A stretch of DNA of 17,440 bases from Nitrososphaerota archaeon (GTDB lineage Archaea; Thermoproteota; Nitrososphaeria; Nitrososphaerales; Gagatemarchaeaceae): the NCBI GenBank assembly GCA_005877365.1, contig VBPP01000130.1:1038-18477 (forward strand), given 5' to 3'. Below, in pieces: positions 7,227-15,660 of the stretch (position 1 is its first letter; each line of letters opens with the position of its first letter). The position numbers and the translations under genes were made by a program. The notes beneath the pieces are model-generated. The model ran no database searches. It was not told the origin of the DNA and saw only the letters and a list, made by a program, of their open reading frames with translations.

Positions 7227-8477
7227 TTGGCCAATCGATTTGAATCTCTGGTCTGTACCAACTGCGGCAGGAACTACCCGACCGACACTCATTCCCGTTG
7301 CGCCAAGTGCAATGGTATCTTGAGTGCACACTACAGGCTCGACGGTGATTTTCCTACGGGCGGGGCGCAGAGGAGCATCTGGCAGTTCGCAGAATTTCTT
7401 CCACCAGTACGGGAACAGAACATAGTATCCCTCGGGGAGGGGTGGACCCCCTACGTGAAAGCACCTAACTATGGGAGGAAGATCGGCCTACGAAACGTTT
7501 CATGCAAGCTCGAGGGGTGCAATCCGACGGGCTCCTTCAAGGACAGAGCGGCTTCCGTCGGCCTCTCGTTGGCCCGTGAGTGGAGAAAGAGAGGTGTCTT
7601 CACCGCCTCCTCCGGGAATGCAGCCGCTGCAGTCTCGGCTTACTCGGCCCGGGCGGGCGTTAGGTGCCTTGTCCTCATCAGGGATGACTCGCCGGCCTCG
7701 AAGCTTTCACAGATCACGATGTATTCGCCTGTCCTGCTGCGGGTGAGGGGCCTTTTCGAGTCGCGCTCAGCTCTCGAAGCCGCCATCGAACAAACACAGT
7801 TGGCTGTCCCCGACTGGTTGAACCACTTCATCTGGGCCCCCTTCAATCCACTCTTGGTAGACGCCTTCAAGACCATCGCGTATGAGATAGCGCTCGGCCG
7901 CGAAGTGCCCGACTACCTCTTCGTCCCTGTAGCAGGGGGTGACCTTCTCTTCGGTCTGTACAAGGGCTTCCAGGAGCTTCGCGAGATGGGGCGGCTGGAT
8001 AGCCTGCCGAGGCTTGTGGCGGTGCAGGGAGAGGGGGCCGACCCCCTCGTCCGGGCGATAGAGAAGGGTCTGGATACGGTGCCAGACACCGAGGCTCCAC
8101 ACACCATTGCGGGAGCGCTAAGCGTGAACTTCGGGGCGGAGTACCCAATCGCTGCGGTTAGGGGGACTGGTGGTTTCGGGATCTCCGTCTCCGATGAAGA
8201 AATCTTGAAGGGGCAGCGAGAAATTGCGCGCTATGAGGGGATATTCTGCGAAGTCTCCTCGGCGACAGCTCTTGCGGCGATTTCGAAAGCGGTGAAGGTT
8301 GGGAGAATCGAGCTAGACGCGAGCGCAGCGGCCATATTGACTGGAAGCGGTTTCAAGGACTACTACCCGATCGTGAGCGAAACCTCGAAGATTCCGCTAG
8401 CTGAGAGCGTCCCATCGATTCCGAGTGTCCTCCACGCCATCCTAGATACGCGAGCTGATGCCGCCCGCATTAATTAA
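7227..8477 (+). CDS. Threonine synthase-family PLP-dependent enzyme with N-terminal zinc ribbon
   Basis: 416-residue fold-type II PLP enzyme. The N-terminus has a four-cysteine zinc ribbon, C10-x2-C13 and C25-x2-C28, common in archaeal threonine synthases. It is followed by SLGEGWTPY, the PLP-lysine motif NPTGSFKDRA with K105, the substrate loop SSGNAAAAVSAYSARAG, the PLP-phosphate region PVAGGDLLFG, and the C-terminal TGSGFKDYY. These match the threonine synthase subfamily (phosphohomoserine to threonine). However, no homoserine kinase or dehydrogenase is nearby, and neighbours are RidA, an aminotransferase and an amino-acid importer. A lyase or deaminase on a related substrate is therefore possible. 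TTG 7227 starts shortly before the zinc ribbon, with a TATA-like box at the leaderless distance. Family confident, reaction not. Confidence 0.87.
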   Translation: MANRFESLVCTNCGRNYPTDTHSRCAKCNGILSAHYRLDGDFPTGGAQRSIWQFAEFLPPVREQNIVSLGEGWTPYVKAPNYGRKIGLRNVSCKLEGCNPTGSFKDRAASVGLSLAREWRKRGVFTASSGNAAAAVSAYSARAGVRCLVLIRDDSPASKLSQITMYSPVLLRVRGLFESRSALEAAIEQTQLAVPDWLNHFIWAPFNPLLVDAFKTIAYEIALGREVPDYLFVPVAGGDLLFGLYKGFQELREMGRLDSLPRLVAVQGEGADPLVRAIEKGLDTVPDTEAPHTIAGALSVNFGAEYPIAAVRGTGGFGISVSDEEILKGQREIARYEGIFCEVSSATALAAISKAVKVGRIELDASAAAILTGSGFKDYYPIVSETSKIPLAESVPSIPSVLHAILDTRADAARIN

Positions 8478-8505
8478 TTGAGGGACTGCCTATTCGCCGG
8501 AAGGC

Positions 8506-8511
8506 TTTATA
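8506..8511 (+). promoter_or_regulatory. TATA box of a leaderless promoter for the aminotransferase gene
   Basis: TTTATA within AAGGCTTTATAGGAAATA is centred about 27 nt before ATG 8535, the standard archaeal TATA-to-start distance, so transcription would begin at or next to the A of the ATG. The GGCTTTA context is shared with the SBP2 promoter. The box lies inside an in-frame 5' extension beginning at TTG 8478, which argues against that longer reading. Confidence 0.65.
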
Positions 8512-8534
8512 GGAAATATCGCGGAGAGCGGGAG

Positions 8535-9815
8535 ATGCCAACCAAGCCTCTGAGGTCCGTTGTCGCCTCTGTGGAATCACGCACAAAAATGCGCAGACGC
8601 TCTATCCTGGCGAAGCAGGTGGAAGCCCTGGCAAAGAAGTACGCCGCGATGGAGACGACTGGCGAACCCTTTGGCACCGTTGTAATCGCTGAGATGGGGC
8701 AGAAGCTCAAGGAGAGAGGCAAAGACATCATCTTCTGCGCGGAGAGCATCATCTCCACCCATACCCCCGACATCGTCATCGACGAGACCCAGAGGAATCT
8801 TAGGGAGATGGCCCAGGGTCAGGAGGCACCCTTTCTGGGTCTCCCTGAACTGAGGCGGTCCATATGCGATAGGTTCCAGGGGCTCTACGGAGAGAGGGTG
8901 GACTGGAGGGACGAGGTGATCGTGACCTCCGGCAGCATGCAGGCCGAATATTACCTGATGGCAGCGCTCATCAACCCGGGTGACGAGGTCGTCGTCCCCG
9001 TTCCAAGTTTCTTCTTCGACATACCGGTAAAGCTCGCTCGTGGCCGGTGCGTCTACCTCCGGCTGCAGGCTTCAGACAACTACCACCACGATGAGAGAAG
9101 GTTCGAGAAGCTCATCACCAAGAAGACGAAGCTGATAACGCTATGCAACCCACACAACCCTACGGGAAGGGTTCTCACCAGCGAAGAACTTGCGGGGATC
9201 GCCGAACTCGCAATTAAGTACGACCTGTTTGTAATGCATGACCAGGTTTACGAGAGGATCGTCTTCGACGGAAGACCATACACTCCCATGGTCAAGTTCG
9301 CGCGAGAGATTGGTGATCGACTGATTTCAATCTCATCGTTCTCGAAGCTCTTCAACATGATAAACTACCGCCTCGGCTACGCGATCGGCCCCCCCGAAGT
9401 CATTCGGGGGATGGAGATGATCCAGGCCTTCTCGAGCATGGGGATTCCGAGCCTCCTCCAGAAAGGCGCCGTCCCGGCCCTCAACAGGGACTTCGAGGAC
9501 AAGCACATTCTTGCCACCATCGCTAGGCTTCAAAAGGCCAGGGATTACGCGGCGGCGAGGCTGGGCGGTCTCGAAGGCGTCTCGATGATGAAGCCTGAAG
9601 GAACCAACCTCCTGCTTATTGACGTCTCGTCCTTCGGGATGACTTCAATGGAGTTCTGCAAATACCTGCTGCGAGAGGCGGGGGTAGCGTGTGCCCCAGG
9701 GGTGGCCTACCACGCAGAGGGGCATGTCAGAATCTCTATGGGGTCCCTTCTTCTTGCCTACTTATTGCCAGCGTTTCTAAAGAGGCGTCTGGATGAGGTT
9801 CAAAAGGCCAACTAA
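8535..9815 (+). CDS. Class I/II PLP-dependent aminotransferase
   Basis: 426-residue fold-type I aminotransferase (AspC/aromatic family shape). Visible motifs are VTSGSMQAEYYLMAALINPG near the PLP-phosphate turn, NPHNPTG (205-211), D236 and Y239 in DQVYERIVFDG for the PLP ring, the Schiff-base lysine K271 in SSFSKLFNM, and RLGYAIGPP. An arginine near the C-terminus (GHVRISMGS) matches the substrate-carboxylate arginine. It would exchange an amino group between an amino acid and a 2-oxo acid in the cytoplasm. The start ATG 8535 is chosen because a TATA box lies 27 nt upstream. An in-frame TTG at 8478 would add 19 basic residues, and that extension contains the TATA box. It lies 57 nt after the threonine-synthase-like gene and 48 nt before livG2. 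Amino-acid specificity unknown. Confidence 0.93.
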   Translation: MPTKPLRSVVASVESRTKMRRRSILAKQVEALAKKYAAMETTGEPFGTVVIAEMGQKLKERGKDIIFCAESIISTHTPDIVIDETQRNLREMAQGQEAPFLGLPELRRSICDRFQGLYGERVDWRDEVIVTSGSMQAEYYLMAALINPGDEVVVPVPSFFFDIPVKLARGRCVYLRLQASDNYHHDERRFEKLITKKTKLITLCNPHNPTGRVLTSEELAGIAELAIKYDLFVMHDQVYERIVFDGRPYTPMVKFAREIGDRLISISSFSKLFNMINYRLGYAIGPPEVIRGMEMIQAFSSMGIPSLLQKGAVPALNRDFEDKHILATIARLQKARDYAAARLGGLEGVSMMKPEGTNLLLIDVSSFGMTSMEFCKYLLREAGVACAPGVAYHAEGHVRISMGSLLLAYLLPAFLKRRLDEVQKAN

Positions 9816-9863
9816 CCGGATTCGTTGTCGTTAACTAGTAGAACGCGTCATGGTGAGCTGAGG

Positions 9864-10628
9864 ATGAGCGGGGAAACCATACTCGAAGTGGAGCATGTAT
9901 CCAAGTCCTTCGGTGGTCTGAAGGCGGTCGACGATGTCTCCATCGCCCTCAAGAGAGGCCACATCTTCGGACTGATAGGTCCGAATGGAAGTGGCAAGTC
10001 TACTCTCTTCAACATAATCGCTGGGACCGAGAAGAAGGACGGTGGGCGGGTACTCTTCGACGGGACCCCCATCGATGACCTTCCCTCTCACAAGATTCTA
10101 GAGCTCGGTTTGGCGCGCAGTTTCCAGATCCCGCGTCTATTCTTTGGCATGACAGTTCTCGACAACACCATGACCGCCTTCAAGGGTCAGGTGGGGGAGC
10201 ACCCCATCACCGCCCTCACTCCTAGAAAGTGGGAGCCACAGGAATCCGAGTTGGCGGCAAAGGCCAGGCGAGAGCTCGGCCTTCTTGAAATCCAAGACCT
10301 CTACCTCAAACCGCCTACGGAGATCTCGGGAGGCCAGATGAAGCTGCTCCAGTTCGCCCTCGCCTTCATGGGGGACCCGAAGATGGTTCTGCTCGACGAG
10401 CCCACAGCCGGCGTGGCTCCGCGCCTAGCTCAAGACATCTTCAACGAGATAGACGCCCACAGACGTGAGCGTGGAACTACCTTCTTCATCATCGAACACA
10501 GGCTCGAGGTTCTCTTCAGGCATGTCGACCACGTCTTCACGATGCATCAGGGAAGGATCATAGCTGAGGGCAAGCCAGGAGAGGTCGTGAACGACAAGAA
10601 GGTAATCGACGCCTACTTGGGAGGTTGA
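9864..10628 (+). CDS. livG: HAAT-type ABC transporter ATPase, LivG-like (system 2)
   Basis: 254-residue ATPase with Walker A GPNGSGKST, signature ISGGQ, Walker B VLLDEP, and IIEH with the H-loop histidine. LivG traits are FGGLKAVDDVS and ARSFQIPRLFFGMTVLDN. ATG 9864 follows GGTGA at about 7 nt. A TTG at 9825 is in frame but adds 13 residues before the conserved start. The protein clearly differs from LivG1, so the two systems are not a recent duplication. It is followed after 6 nt by livF2 and should serve the convergent and divergent LivM2-LivH2-SBP2 set. Confidence 0.93.
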   Translation: MSGETILEVEHVSKSFGGLKAVDDVSIALKRGHIFGLIGPNGSGKSTLFNIIAGTEKKDGGRVLFDGTPIDDLPSHKILELGLARSFQIPRLFFGMTVLDNTMTAFKGQVGEHPITALTPRKWEPQESELAAKARRELGLLEIQDLYLKPPTEISGGQMKLLQFALAFMGDPKMVLLDEPTAGVAPRLAQDIFNEIDAHRRERGTTFFIIEHRLEVLFRHVDHVFTMHQGRIIAEGKPGEVVNDKKVIDAYLGG

Positions 10629-10634
10629 TGGGGG

Positions 10635-11378
10635 GTGGTCAGCGTCACGCGGCCAATCTTGCGGGTTGAGAATCTCGTGGCCGGTTACGGGAAACTCACG
10701 ATAGTCCAAAACATCTCTCTGACAGTCAATGAGGGAGACTTCATAGCAATAGTCGGGCCAAATGGATCCGGGAAGAGTACCCTCGTGAAGTCGATTTTCG
10801 GGCTGACCACAATCTTCGAGGGGACGATTATCTTCGACGGTGCGAACATTACCTCCCAAAAACCTGAGAATATTGCGCGCGCTGGTTTGGGATATGTCCC
10901 TCAAGTCTCGAACATCTTCGCCGACATGACCGTGATGGAGAACCTGGAATTGGGAGCAATCTCCAGCAGGGGGGGTAACGGAAGGGAAAAGCGCCAAGTC
11001 CTGGAAAGGGTTCTCAGGCTGTTTCCTGACCTCTCTCCGAAGTCGAGGGCGAAGGCGAGCTCGTTGAGTGGAGGGCAAAGACAGATGCTCGCCGTCGCGA
11101 GAGTGCTCATGGCAGAACCGAAGTTACTGATTCTCGATGAAGCGAGTGCGGGGGTAGCTCCCATCGTAGCGGAACTTCTCTTCCAAAAGCTCGTGGAGAT
11201 GCACGAGCTCGGTCTGACACTCATCCTAGTCGAACAAAACGCGCGAAAAGCGTTGAGCATAGCAGAGAGAGGGGTGGTCCTGGTGCAGGGGAAGAAAGCC
11301 TTCGAAGGCTCCCCTGAAGAAATATCGCATGACAAAGAGATCGCGAAGTTATTCCTCGGGGAGGCCACGAACATATGA
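10635..11378 (+). CDS. livF: HAAT-type ABC transporter ATPase, LivF-like (system 2)
   Basis: 247-residue partner of LivG2. It shows Walker A GPNGSGKST, signature LSGGQRQMLAVARVLM, Walker B LLILDEAS, and LVEQNARKAL, where Q takes the H-loop place as in other LivF proteins. In the Walker B region the usual DEP proline is alanine (DEA), a tolerated variant. GTG 10635 is 6 nt after the LivG2 stop within a G-rich stretch that also supplies the ribosome site. The stop overlaps the next gene in an ATGA arrangement (11375-11378), indicating translational coupling of the transporter ATPases to the flavin enzyme. Confidence 0.93.
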   Translation: MVSVTRPILRVENLVAGYGKLTIVQNISLTVNEGDFIAIVGPNGSGKSTLVKSIFGLTTIFEGTIIFDGANITSQKPENIARAGLGYVPQVSNIFADMTVMENLELGAISSRGGNGREKRQVLERVLRLFPDLSPKSRAKASSLSGGQRQMLAVARVLMAEPKLLILDEASAGVAPIVAELLFQKLVEMHELGLTLILVEQNARKALSIAERGVVLVQGKKAFEGSPEEISHDKEIAKLFLGEATNI

Positions 11379-12397
11379 GGTTCGGGATCAGACTCGCCGA
11401 TTGGTTTGGTGGGACCCAAAACATAGTTGATCTAGCTGTCCTCGCTGAGAAGAACGGTTTCGACTCCTGCTGGGTTTCTCACGATATATTCATGCGGAGC
11501 TCATTGGTCGCGCTGACAGCAATCGCGGAGCGGACGAGTAAGATCGTCCTCGGTAACACGATACTCAACCCGTACACAACGAATCCAGCGGAGCTGGCGA
11601 TGTACCTCGCGACCCTCGACGAGCTGAGCGGGGGGAGGGTCGTCTGTGGGATAAGCGCAGGTGGGATGGAGTACATGGACTGGTTGGGAATACCCCATCT
11701 GAGGCCCTTGAGCCGAACAAGAGAAGCTGTCGAACTCATCCGACTCCTCCTGTCAGGGAAGGTGGCGGAGTACGATGGTCGAGAGTTCAGGTGGAGCAAG
11801 CAGTGCTACATGCGTTTCAAGCCGTTGCGCGGGAAGATTCCCGTCTACATCGGAGGACAAGGGGACAAGATGCTCGAGTACTCTGGCGCAGCTGGGGAGG
11901 GTGCGCTTCCCCTCCTCTATCCGCCCGAGTTCGCGGAGTACGCGGTAGGCAAGATACGAGAGGGGGCGAGAAAAGCGGGAAGGCGGCCCTCGGACGTGCA
12001 GATAGCGGGATGCGTATGGATGTCAATCGCGGGGAGGAGGGAGGAGTCGGTAATCGATCCTTTGAAGGAGTTGGTGGCGTACTTCGGGCCACTGCTGGGT
12101 GCAAAAGGACTCGCCTCAGTGGGTCTAACCCCAGAGAGCTTCTCCGAGGTCCACCAAGCGTTCAGGGAGAAGGGTGTCAGAGCCGCGGCAAAGCTCGTGA
12201 ACGAGGGGATGCTTAGACTCGCGATCTATGGTACCCAGGAAGACTGCATCTCGAGGCTGGAGAAGCTCGCCGGGGCCGGCGTGGACGAAGTCCTCATAGG
12301 AGCTCCACTGGGACCAGACCCAAGAGAATCAGTGCGGATCATCGGGCAGCAAATAATCCCATACCTCAGCACGAGGAGTGGGACGGGACGCAAGTAG
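11375..12397 (+). CDS. Luciferase-like (LLM class) F420- or FMN-dependent oxidoreductase
   Basis: 340-residue TIM-barrel protein of the bacterial-luciferase superfamily, closest by eye to the F420-dependent methylene-tetrahydromethanopterin reductase-like group. Evidence is the start FGIRLADWFGGTQNIVDLAV, the segment AERTSKIVLGNTILNPYTTN, DELSGGRVVCGISAG, and PVYIGGQGDKMLEYSGAAGEG. Members transfer hydride from F420 or use reduced FMN for monooxygenation; sequence alone does not decide. It is not assumed to be the C1-pathway enzyme because it sits in a transport and amino-acid cassette. It starts by ATGA overlap with livF2 and precedes the FAD oxidoreductase gene by about 30 nt. The RutA LLM monooxygenase acting beside a RidA homologue in uracil breakdown is a loose precedent. 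Confidence 0.9.
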   Translation: MRFGIRLADWFGGTQNIVDLAVLAEKNGFDSCWVSHDIFMRSSLVALTAIAERTSKIVLGNTILNPYTTNPAELAMYLATLDELSGGRVVCGISAGGMEYMDWLGIPHLRPLSRTREAVELIRLLLSGKVAEYDGREFRWSKQCYMRFKPLRGKIPVYIGGQGDKMLEYSGAAGEGALPLLYPPEFAEYAVGKIREGARKAGRRPSDVQIAGCVWMSIAGRREESVIDPLKELVAYFGPLLGAKGLASVGLTPESFSEVHQAFREKGVRAAAKLVNEGMLRLAIYGTQEDCISRLEKLAGAGVDEVLIGAPLGPDPRESVRIIGQQIIPYLSTRSGTGRK

Positions 12398-12427
12398 CCC
12401 AAAAATCCGAGAAGGGTGGCGTGGCTC

Positions 12428-13573
12428 GTGAGAAATCGTGCGACTACAGTTGTGATAGGCGCCGGAATAATCGGGGCGAGCATCGCCTACAACCTTGCGA
12501 GGCGTGGGGCGAAGAACGTCGTAGTAGTGGACGAGTCGAGGGCGGGTTCCGGCAGCACCGCGGCTTCGCTTGGTGGATTCAGGCACCAGTTCTCAAACGA
12601 GCTTAGTGTGAAGCTCAGCATCGAGAGCATCGAAGTCATAGAAAAATTCAAGGAACACACAGGCTTTGACCCACTGGTGGCGCACGATGGCTACCTCTTC
12701 CTCGCGACGAGCGAGAAATCGTTCTCACAGCTCAAGGAGAATAGGATTCTCCAAGAGTCCCTCGGTGTGCCGGTTGACCTGCTGACGCCCCAAGAACTTC
12801 TCGAACATTATCCCTTCTACAATTTCAATGGAGTACTCGGAGGGACCTTCTGCGCAAGGGATGGTCACGCTTCCACCTCGACCATTCACCAGGGTTTCAT
12901 CACCAAAGCCAAAGAGCTTGGAGTTGAGCTCTACGAAGACGCCGAGGTGAAGAAGATTGAGCGCGGCGGTTCGCGTGTCAAAGGCGTTGTAACCACCAAG
13001 GGCGAGATACATTCGGAGAAGGCGGTGATCGCCGCTGGCGCATTCTCAGGAAGGGTAGGAGCGTTAGCATCCGTCGAGATACCCATCAAGCCATATCCGA
13101 GGAAGGTCTTCTTCCTCACTCGCAACCTCCCGGAAAGCATCCCCTCTCAGATTCCACTAATAGTGGACGTTGATTCTACACTCGCCGTGGGGAGAGACGG
13201 CATGATGATCTTGTTCGGGGACAACACCTCGACTGGTCCGAGCTTTGAGCTCTCATTCCCTCAAGATTATGAGCAGAAAGTGATCTCGAAGCTGCTCCGC
13301 AGAGTGCCCTCCCTCTCACACTCTTCCATCTCGTCCTCGGTCGCTGGATTGTACGAGATGACTCCCGACGCAAACCCCATCTCGTCTGAGATTGGCGAAG
13401 TCGACGGCCTCTACTGCTGCGCCGGCTTCTCTGGGCATGGGTTCATGCACTCCCCGGCAATCGGAGCCCTAATGGCTGAGCTCATCCTGGACCAGAAACC
13501 TCATCTCGACATATCGAGCTACCACATCAAAAGGTTTGAGAATAAGACGCAGAGAGAGCAGCTCGTAATCTAG
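12428..13573 (+). CDS. FAD-dependent oxidoreductase, DAO/sarcosine oxidase-like family
   Basis: 381-residue flavoprotein with an N-terminal Rossmann FAD site VVIGAGIIGASIAYNLARRG (dinucleotide glycines 11, 13, 16), then GSTAASLGGFRHQFS. The C-terminal block is GLYEMTPDANPIS followed by CCAGFSGHGFMHSPAIG, characteristic of sarcosine, glycine, D-amino-acid or N-methyl-amino-acid oxidases and dehydrogenases. It would oxidise a C-N bond to an imine, the natural substrate class of the RidA product upstream. GTG 12428 is preferred because GGTGG lies about 9 nt upstream; GTG 12416 is an in-frame alternative adding 4 residues. It is the last gene of the plus-strand block and converges on livM2 with an 18-nt gap. 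Exact substrate and electron acceptor unknown. Confidence 0.9.
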   Translation: MRNRATTVVIGAGIIGASIAYNLARRGAKNVVVVDESRAGSGSTAASLGGFRHQFSNELSVKLSIESIEVIEKFKEHTGFDPLVAHDGYLFLATSEKSFSQLKENRILQESLGVPVDLLTPQELLEHYPFYNFNGVLGGTFCARDGHASTSTIHQGFITKAKELGVELYEDAEVKKIERGGSRVKGVVTTKGEIHSEKAVIAAGAFSGRVGALASVEIPIKPYPRKVFFLTRNLPESIPSQIPLIVDVDSTLAVGRDGMMILFGDNTSTGPSFELSFPQDYEQKVISKLLRRVPSLSHSSISSSVAGLYEMTPDANPISSEIGEVDGLYCCAGFSGHGFMHSPAIGALMAELILDQKPHLDISSYHIKRFENKTQREQLVI

Positions 13574-13591
13574 TCAGTCTGTCGTGACATC

Positions 13592-14674
13592 TCAAGCATG
13601 TTGGTCCTTTCCACCAGAGTCAAAGCTTCTGTACGCGACCGTCTTCACCGCCTGCTCAGGGATGAGCCCCTTCGGTCTGTACAAAATAAGCAAGAGAAGG
13701 ATCGCAGCCTCAACCATGTAGTCGAGGTAAACGAGCAGATTCGAGTCTACCGCGATTGAAGCCTGTTGTAGGAGCACTCCGAGTATTTGTGTTCCCTTCT
13801 GTAGGCCTATCAGAGCGATGGTTCCAACTAGGGCGCCTCGATTGTTCGCTATCCCACCCAGGACGATCATCACCCAGATACTGAAGGTCACGCTCGCAAT
13901 GTAGTCTTCTGCGATTGCGACCCCGATGTAGAAGACGTACAGTGCGCCGGCGAGCCCTGCCATCGCCGAACCAATCACCATTATCTGCTCTCTGACCCTC
14001 TTAACATCCTTCCCAAGGGCCTCTGATAGGATGCGGTCATCACGGACCGACTTCAGCAGTCTCCCATACGGGGAGTTTGCGAAGCGCTGCGCACCAATGT
14101 ACGACAGCGTGGCGAAGCCCAGGATTGCCATCGCGTAGAGCCCCGTCGAAAGGTCTATGAGAAGGGGAGAGTTCGAGTTGCTCGAGATCCACCCGAAGGG
14201 GTTCGAGATGCCCGGGAGGCCGTTGTACCCGCAACCGAACTGAGGCGTATTTCTCACTATCACCCTGAACATCTCCGCCCCAACTAGTAGGATCATTGAC
14301 AGGTACCACTCCTCCTTGACCCTTAGTGCAGGATAGGAGGCGAGGAATCCGAAGATAGAGGCGACGAGCGCGGCCACGACAAGAGCGATGAGCCAAGTTG
14401 AGACCGAGAGCAAGGGGTTCGAGGCCGAGATCGCCTCCCTCGTGACGAGCGCGCCGATCGAACAGACATCACCCACCGCACGTCCTGCGAAGAGAGGAAG
14501 GAGGGTGGCGCTTACGAGACCCGCCGAGAAGGCACCAATGCCGTAGAAGAGCACCTGTCCGAAGTTAGGTTGTCCACCATATCCGTACTCTAGGTTAAGA
14601 CTCAAGGAGAGAAGGGTGAATATTCCGTACACCGTCGCGACGGAGATAAGTAAGCCGATTACATCAAACGCCAA
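13592..14674 (-). CDS. livM: HAAT-type ABC transporter permease, LivM-like (system 2)
   Basis: 360-residue membrane permease with the LivM signature GGQPNFGQVLFYGIGAFSAG in the early helices and the coupling loop LLKSVRDDRILSEALGKD. The tail is hydrophobic to LLLLILYRPKGLIPEQ, then a short polar end. It is a little longer than LivM1 because of an extracellular segment around residues 65-85 (RAVGDVCSIGALVTREAISA). It follows livH2 after 10 nt with a TTG start at 14674, so they are one operon. It is convergent with the FAD oxidoreductase gene and probably works with LivG2, LivF2 and SBP2. Confidence 0.92.
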   Translation of the reverse strand: MAFDVIGLLISVATVYGIFTLLSLSLNLEYGYGGQPNFGQVLFYGIGAFSAGLVSATLLPLFAGRAVGDVCSIGALVTREAISASNPLLSVSTWLIALVVAALVASIFGFLASYPALRVKEEWYLSMILLVGAEMFRVIVRNTPQFGCGYNGLPGISNPFGWISSNSNSPLLIDLSTGLYAMAILGFATLSYIGAQRFANSPYGRLLKSVRDDRILSEALGKDVKRVREQIMVIGSAMAGLAGALYVFYIGVAIAEDYIASVTFSIWVMIVLGGIANNRGALVGTIALIGLQKGTQILGVLLQQASIAVDSNLLVYLDYMVEAAILLLLILYRPKGLIPEQAVKTVAYRSFDSGGKDQHA

Positions 14675-14684
14675 AACTCTGTCC

Positions 14685-15647
14685 CTACTCTCCCTCCTTA
14701 GGTACCTTCGTTTTGGAGCGGTTCAGCCACCGCCTGGCGTACGCAATCCCGCTCATCATGTTCGGAGTCAGGCCTGTAGGTCTGAACATGAGAACCACCA
14801 GGATCATCGCGAAGGGGAGGAGCGGCTCGAACGTGAAGGGTACACCAAAAAAGTTGTTCAGGGCCGCCATGAGTGTGTTCTCCGCGAAGCCGACTATGTA
14901 CCCGCCTATGACGGTCCCACTCATGCTGGTTAGCCCCGCGATTATGACGACCGCGAAGATCTGAAGCAGGAGCGAGGAACCGAGCACGGGGGTGACGGCT
15001 GTGTAGATGCCCAGGAAGACCCCTCCAAGGCCCGCGAGCCCGCCGGCTATGACCCACATGAAAGGGACGACGATAGAAAGCCTGATACCGGTAACCCTGG
15101 CCAGCTCGAAATTGCTCGCGACCGCCCTCATCGACTTGCCCAGCCGTGTTACCGTTAGGAATAGTCCGACGACAGCCGAAAGCACAAGCGCCAGCGGAAC
15201 GACGATCTCGTAGATGTTGGTGATCGGGGTTGTACCAATCGATCCGACGACAACAATAGAGACCGACGGGTGCGTCGACAACAGGTTGGAAATCGAGGCC
15301 CACGAGAACACTCCATACCTGACGAAAGTCGCGACTGCAAAGGAAGCAAGCACCATGGTGTAGATTGAAATCTTCCTGTCCATCATCGGTTTGTACACAA
15401 GGAAGTGTATCACAACCGCAATCAATCCCGAGACAACGAAAGCGCCCACTCCCATAAGGAGAAAGTTTTCCGGAAAACTGGACGAGATCACGGCCCCGGT
15501 GTATGCTCCAATCGTGAGAAACTCTGCGTGGGCAAAATTTGGCAATTTGACCACCGCGAGCGTCAGAGTCAGCCCGAGAGATGCGAGCACGTATATGCTT
15601 CCTATGAAGATCGAGAGGACGATTGAATCAACCAGCCATTCCAGCAA
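14685..15647 (-). CDS. livH: HAAT-type ABC transporter permease, LivH-like (system 2)
   Basis: 320-residue permease with SIYVLASLGLTLTLAVV, the signature PNFAHAEFLTIGAYTG, and the coupling loop SMRAVASNFELARVTGIR. I prefer TTG 15647: the protein then begins MLEWLVDSIVLSIFIGS, like most LivH proteins, and the codon is about 30 nt from the TATA box centred near 15677. GTG 15659, four codons upstream, is only about 18 nt from that box and would fall before the predicted transcription start. The gene heads the livH2-livM2 operon and is transcribed divergently from SBP2. Its promoter is enclosed by a 12-bp inverted repeat, suggesting direct repression. Confidence 0.92.
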   Translation of the reverse strand: MLEWLVDSIVLSIFIGSIYVLASLGLTLTLAVVKLPNFAHAEFLTIGAYTGAVISSSFPENFLLMGVGAFVVSGLIAVVIHFLVYKPMMDRKISIYTMVLASFAVATFVRYGVFSWASISNLLSTHPSVSIVVVGSIGTTPITNIYEIVVPLALVLSAVVGLFLTVTRLGKSMRAVASNFELARVTGIRLSIVVPFMWVIAGGLAGLGGVFLGIYTAVTPVLGSSLLLQIFAVVIIAGLTSMSGTVIGGYIVGFAENTLMAALNNFFGVPFTFEPLLPFAMILVVLMFRPTGLTPNMMSGIAYARRWLNRSKTKVPKEGE

Positions 15648-15660
15648 GTGTGACGTCACC

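Noticed and set aside
9829..9837. GTTAACTAG as a TATA box for livG2
   Set aside because: It is a poor match to the other boxes, and livG2 has a Shine-Dalgarno and a short gap suggesting co-transcription with the aminotransferase.
10425..11078. 217-residue minus-strand open frame
   Set aside because: It lies opposite livG2-livF2, whose Walker and signature motifs are intact; typical shadow frame of GC-rich DNA.
5095..11378. The two LivG/LivF pairs as a recent duplication
   Set aside because: The proteins differ throughout outside the core motifs, and the gene order of the two systems differs.
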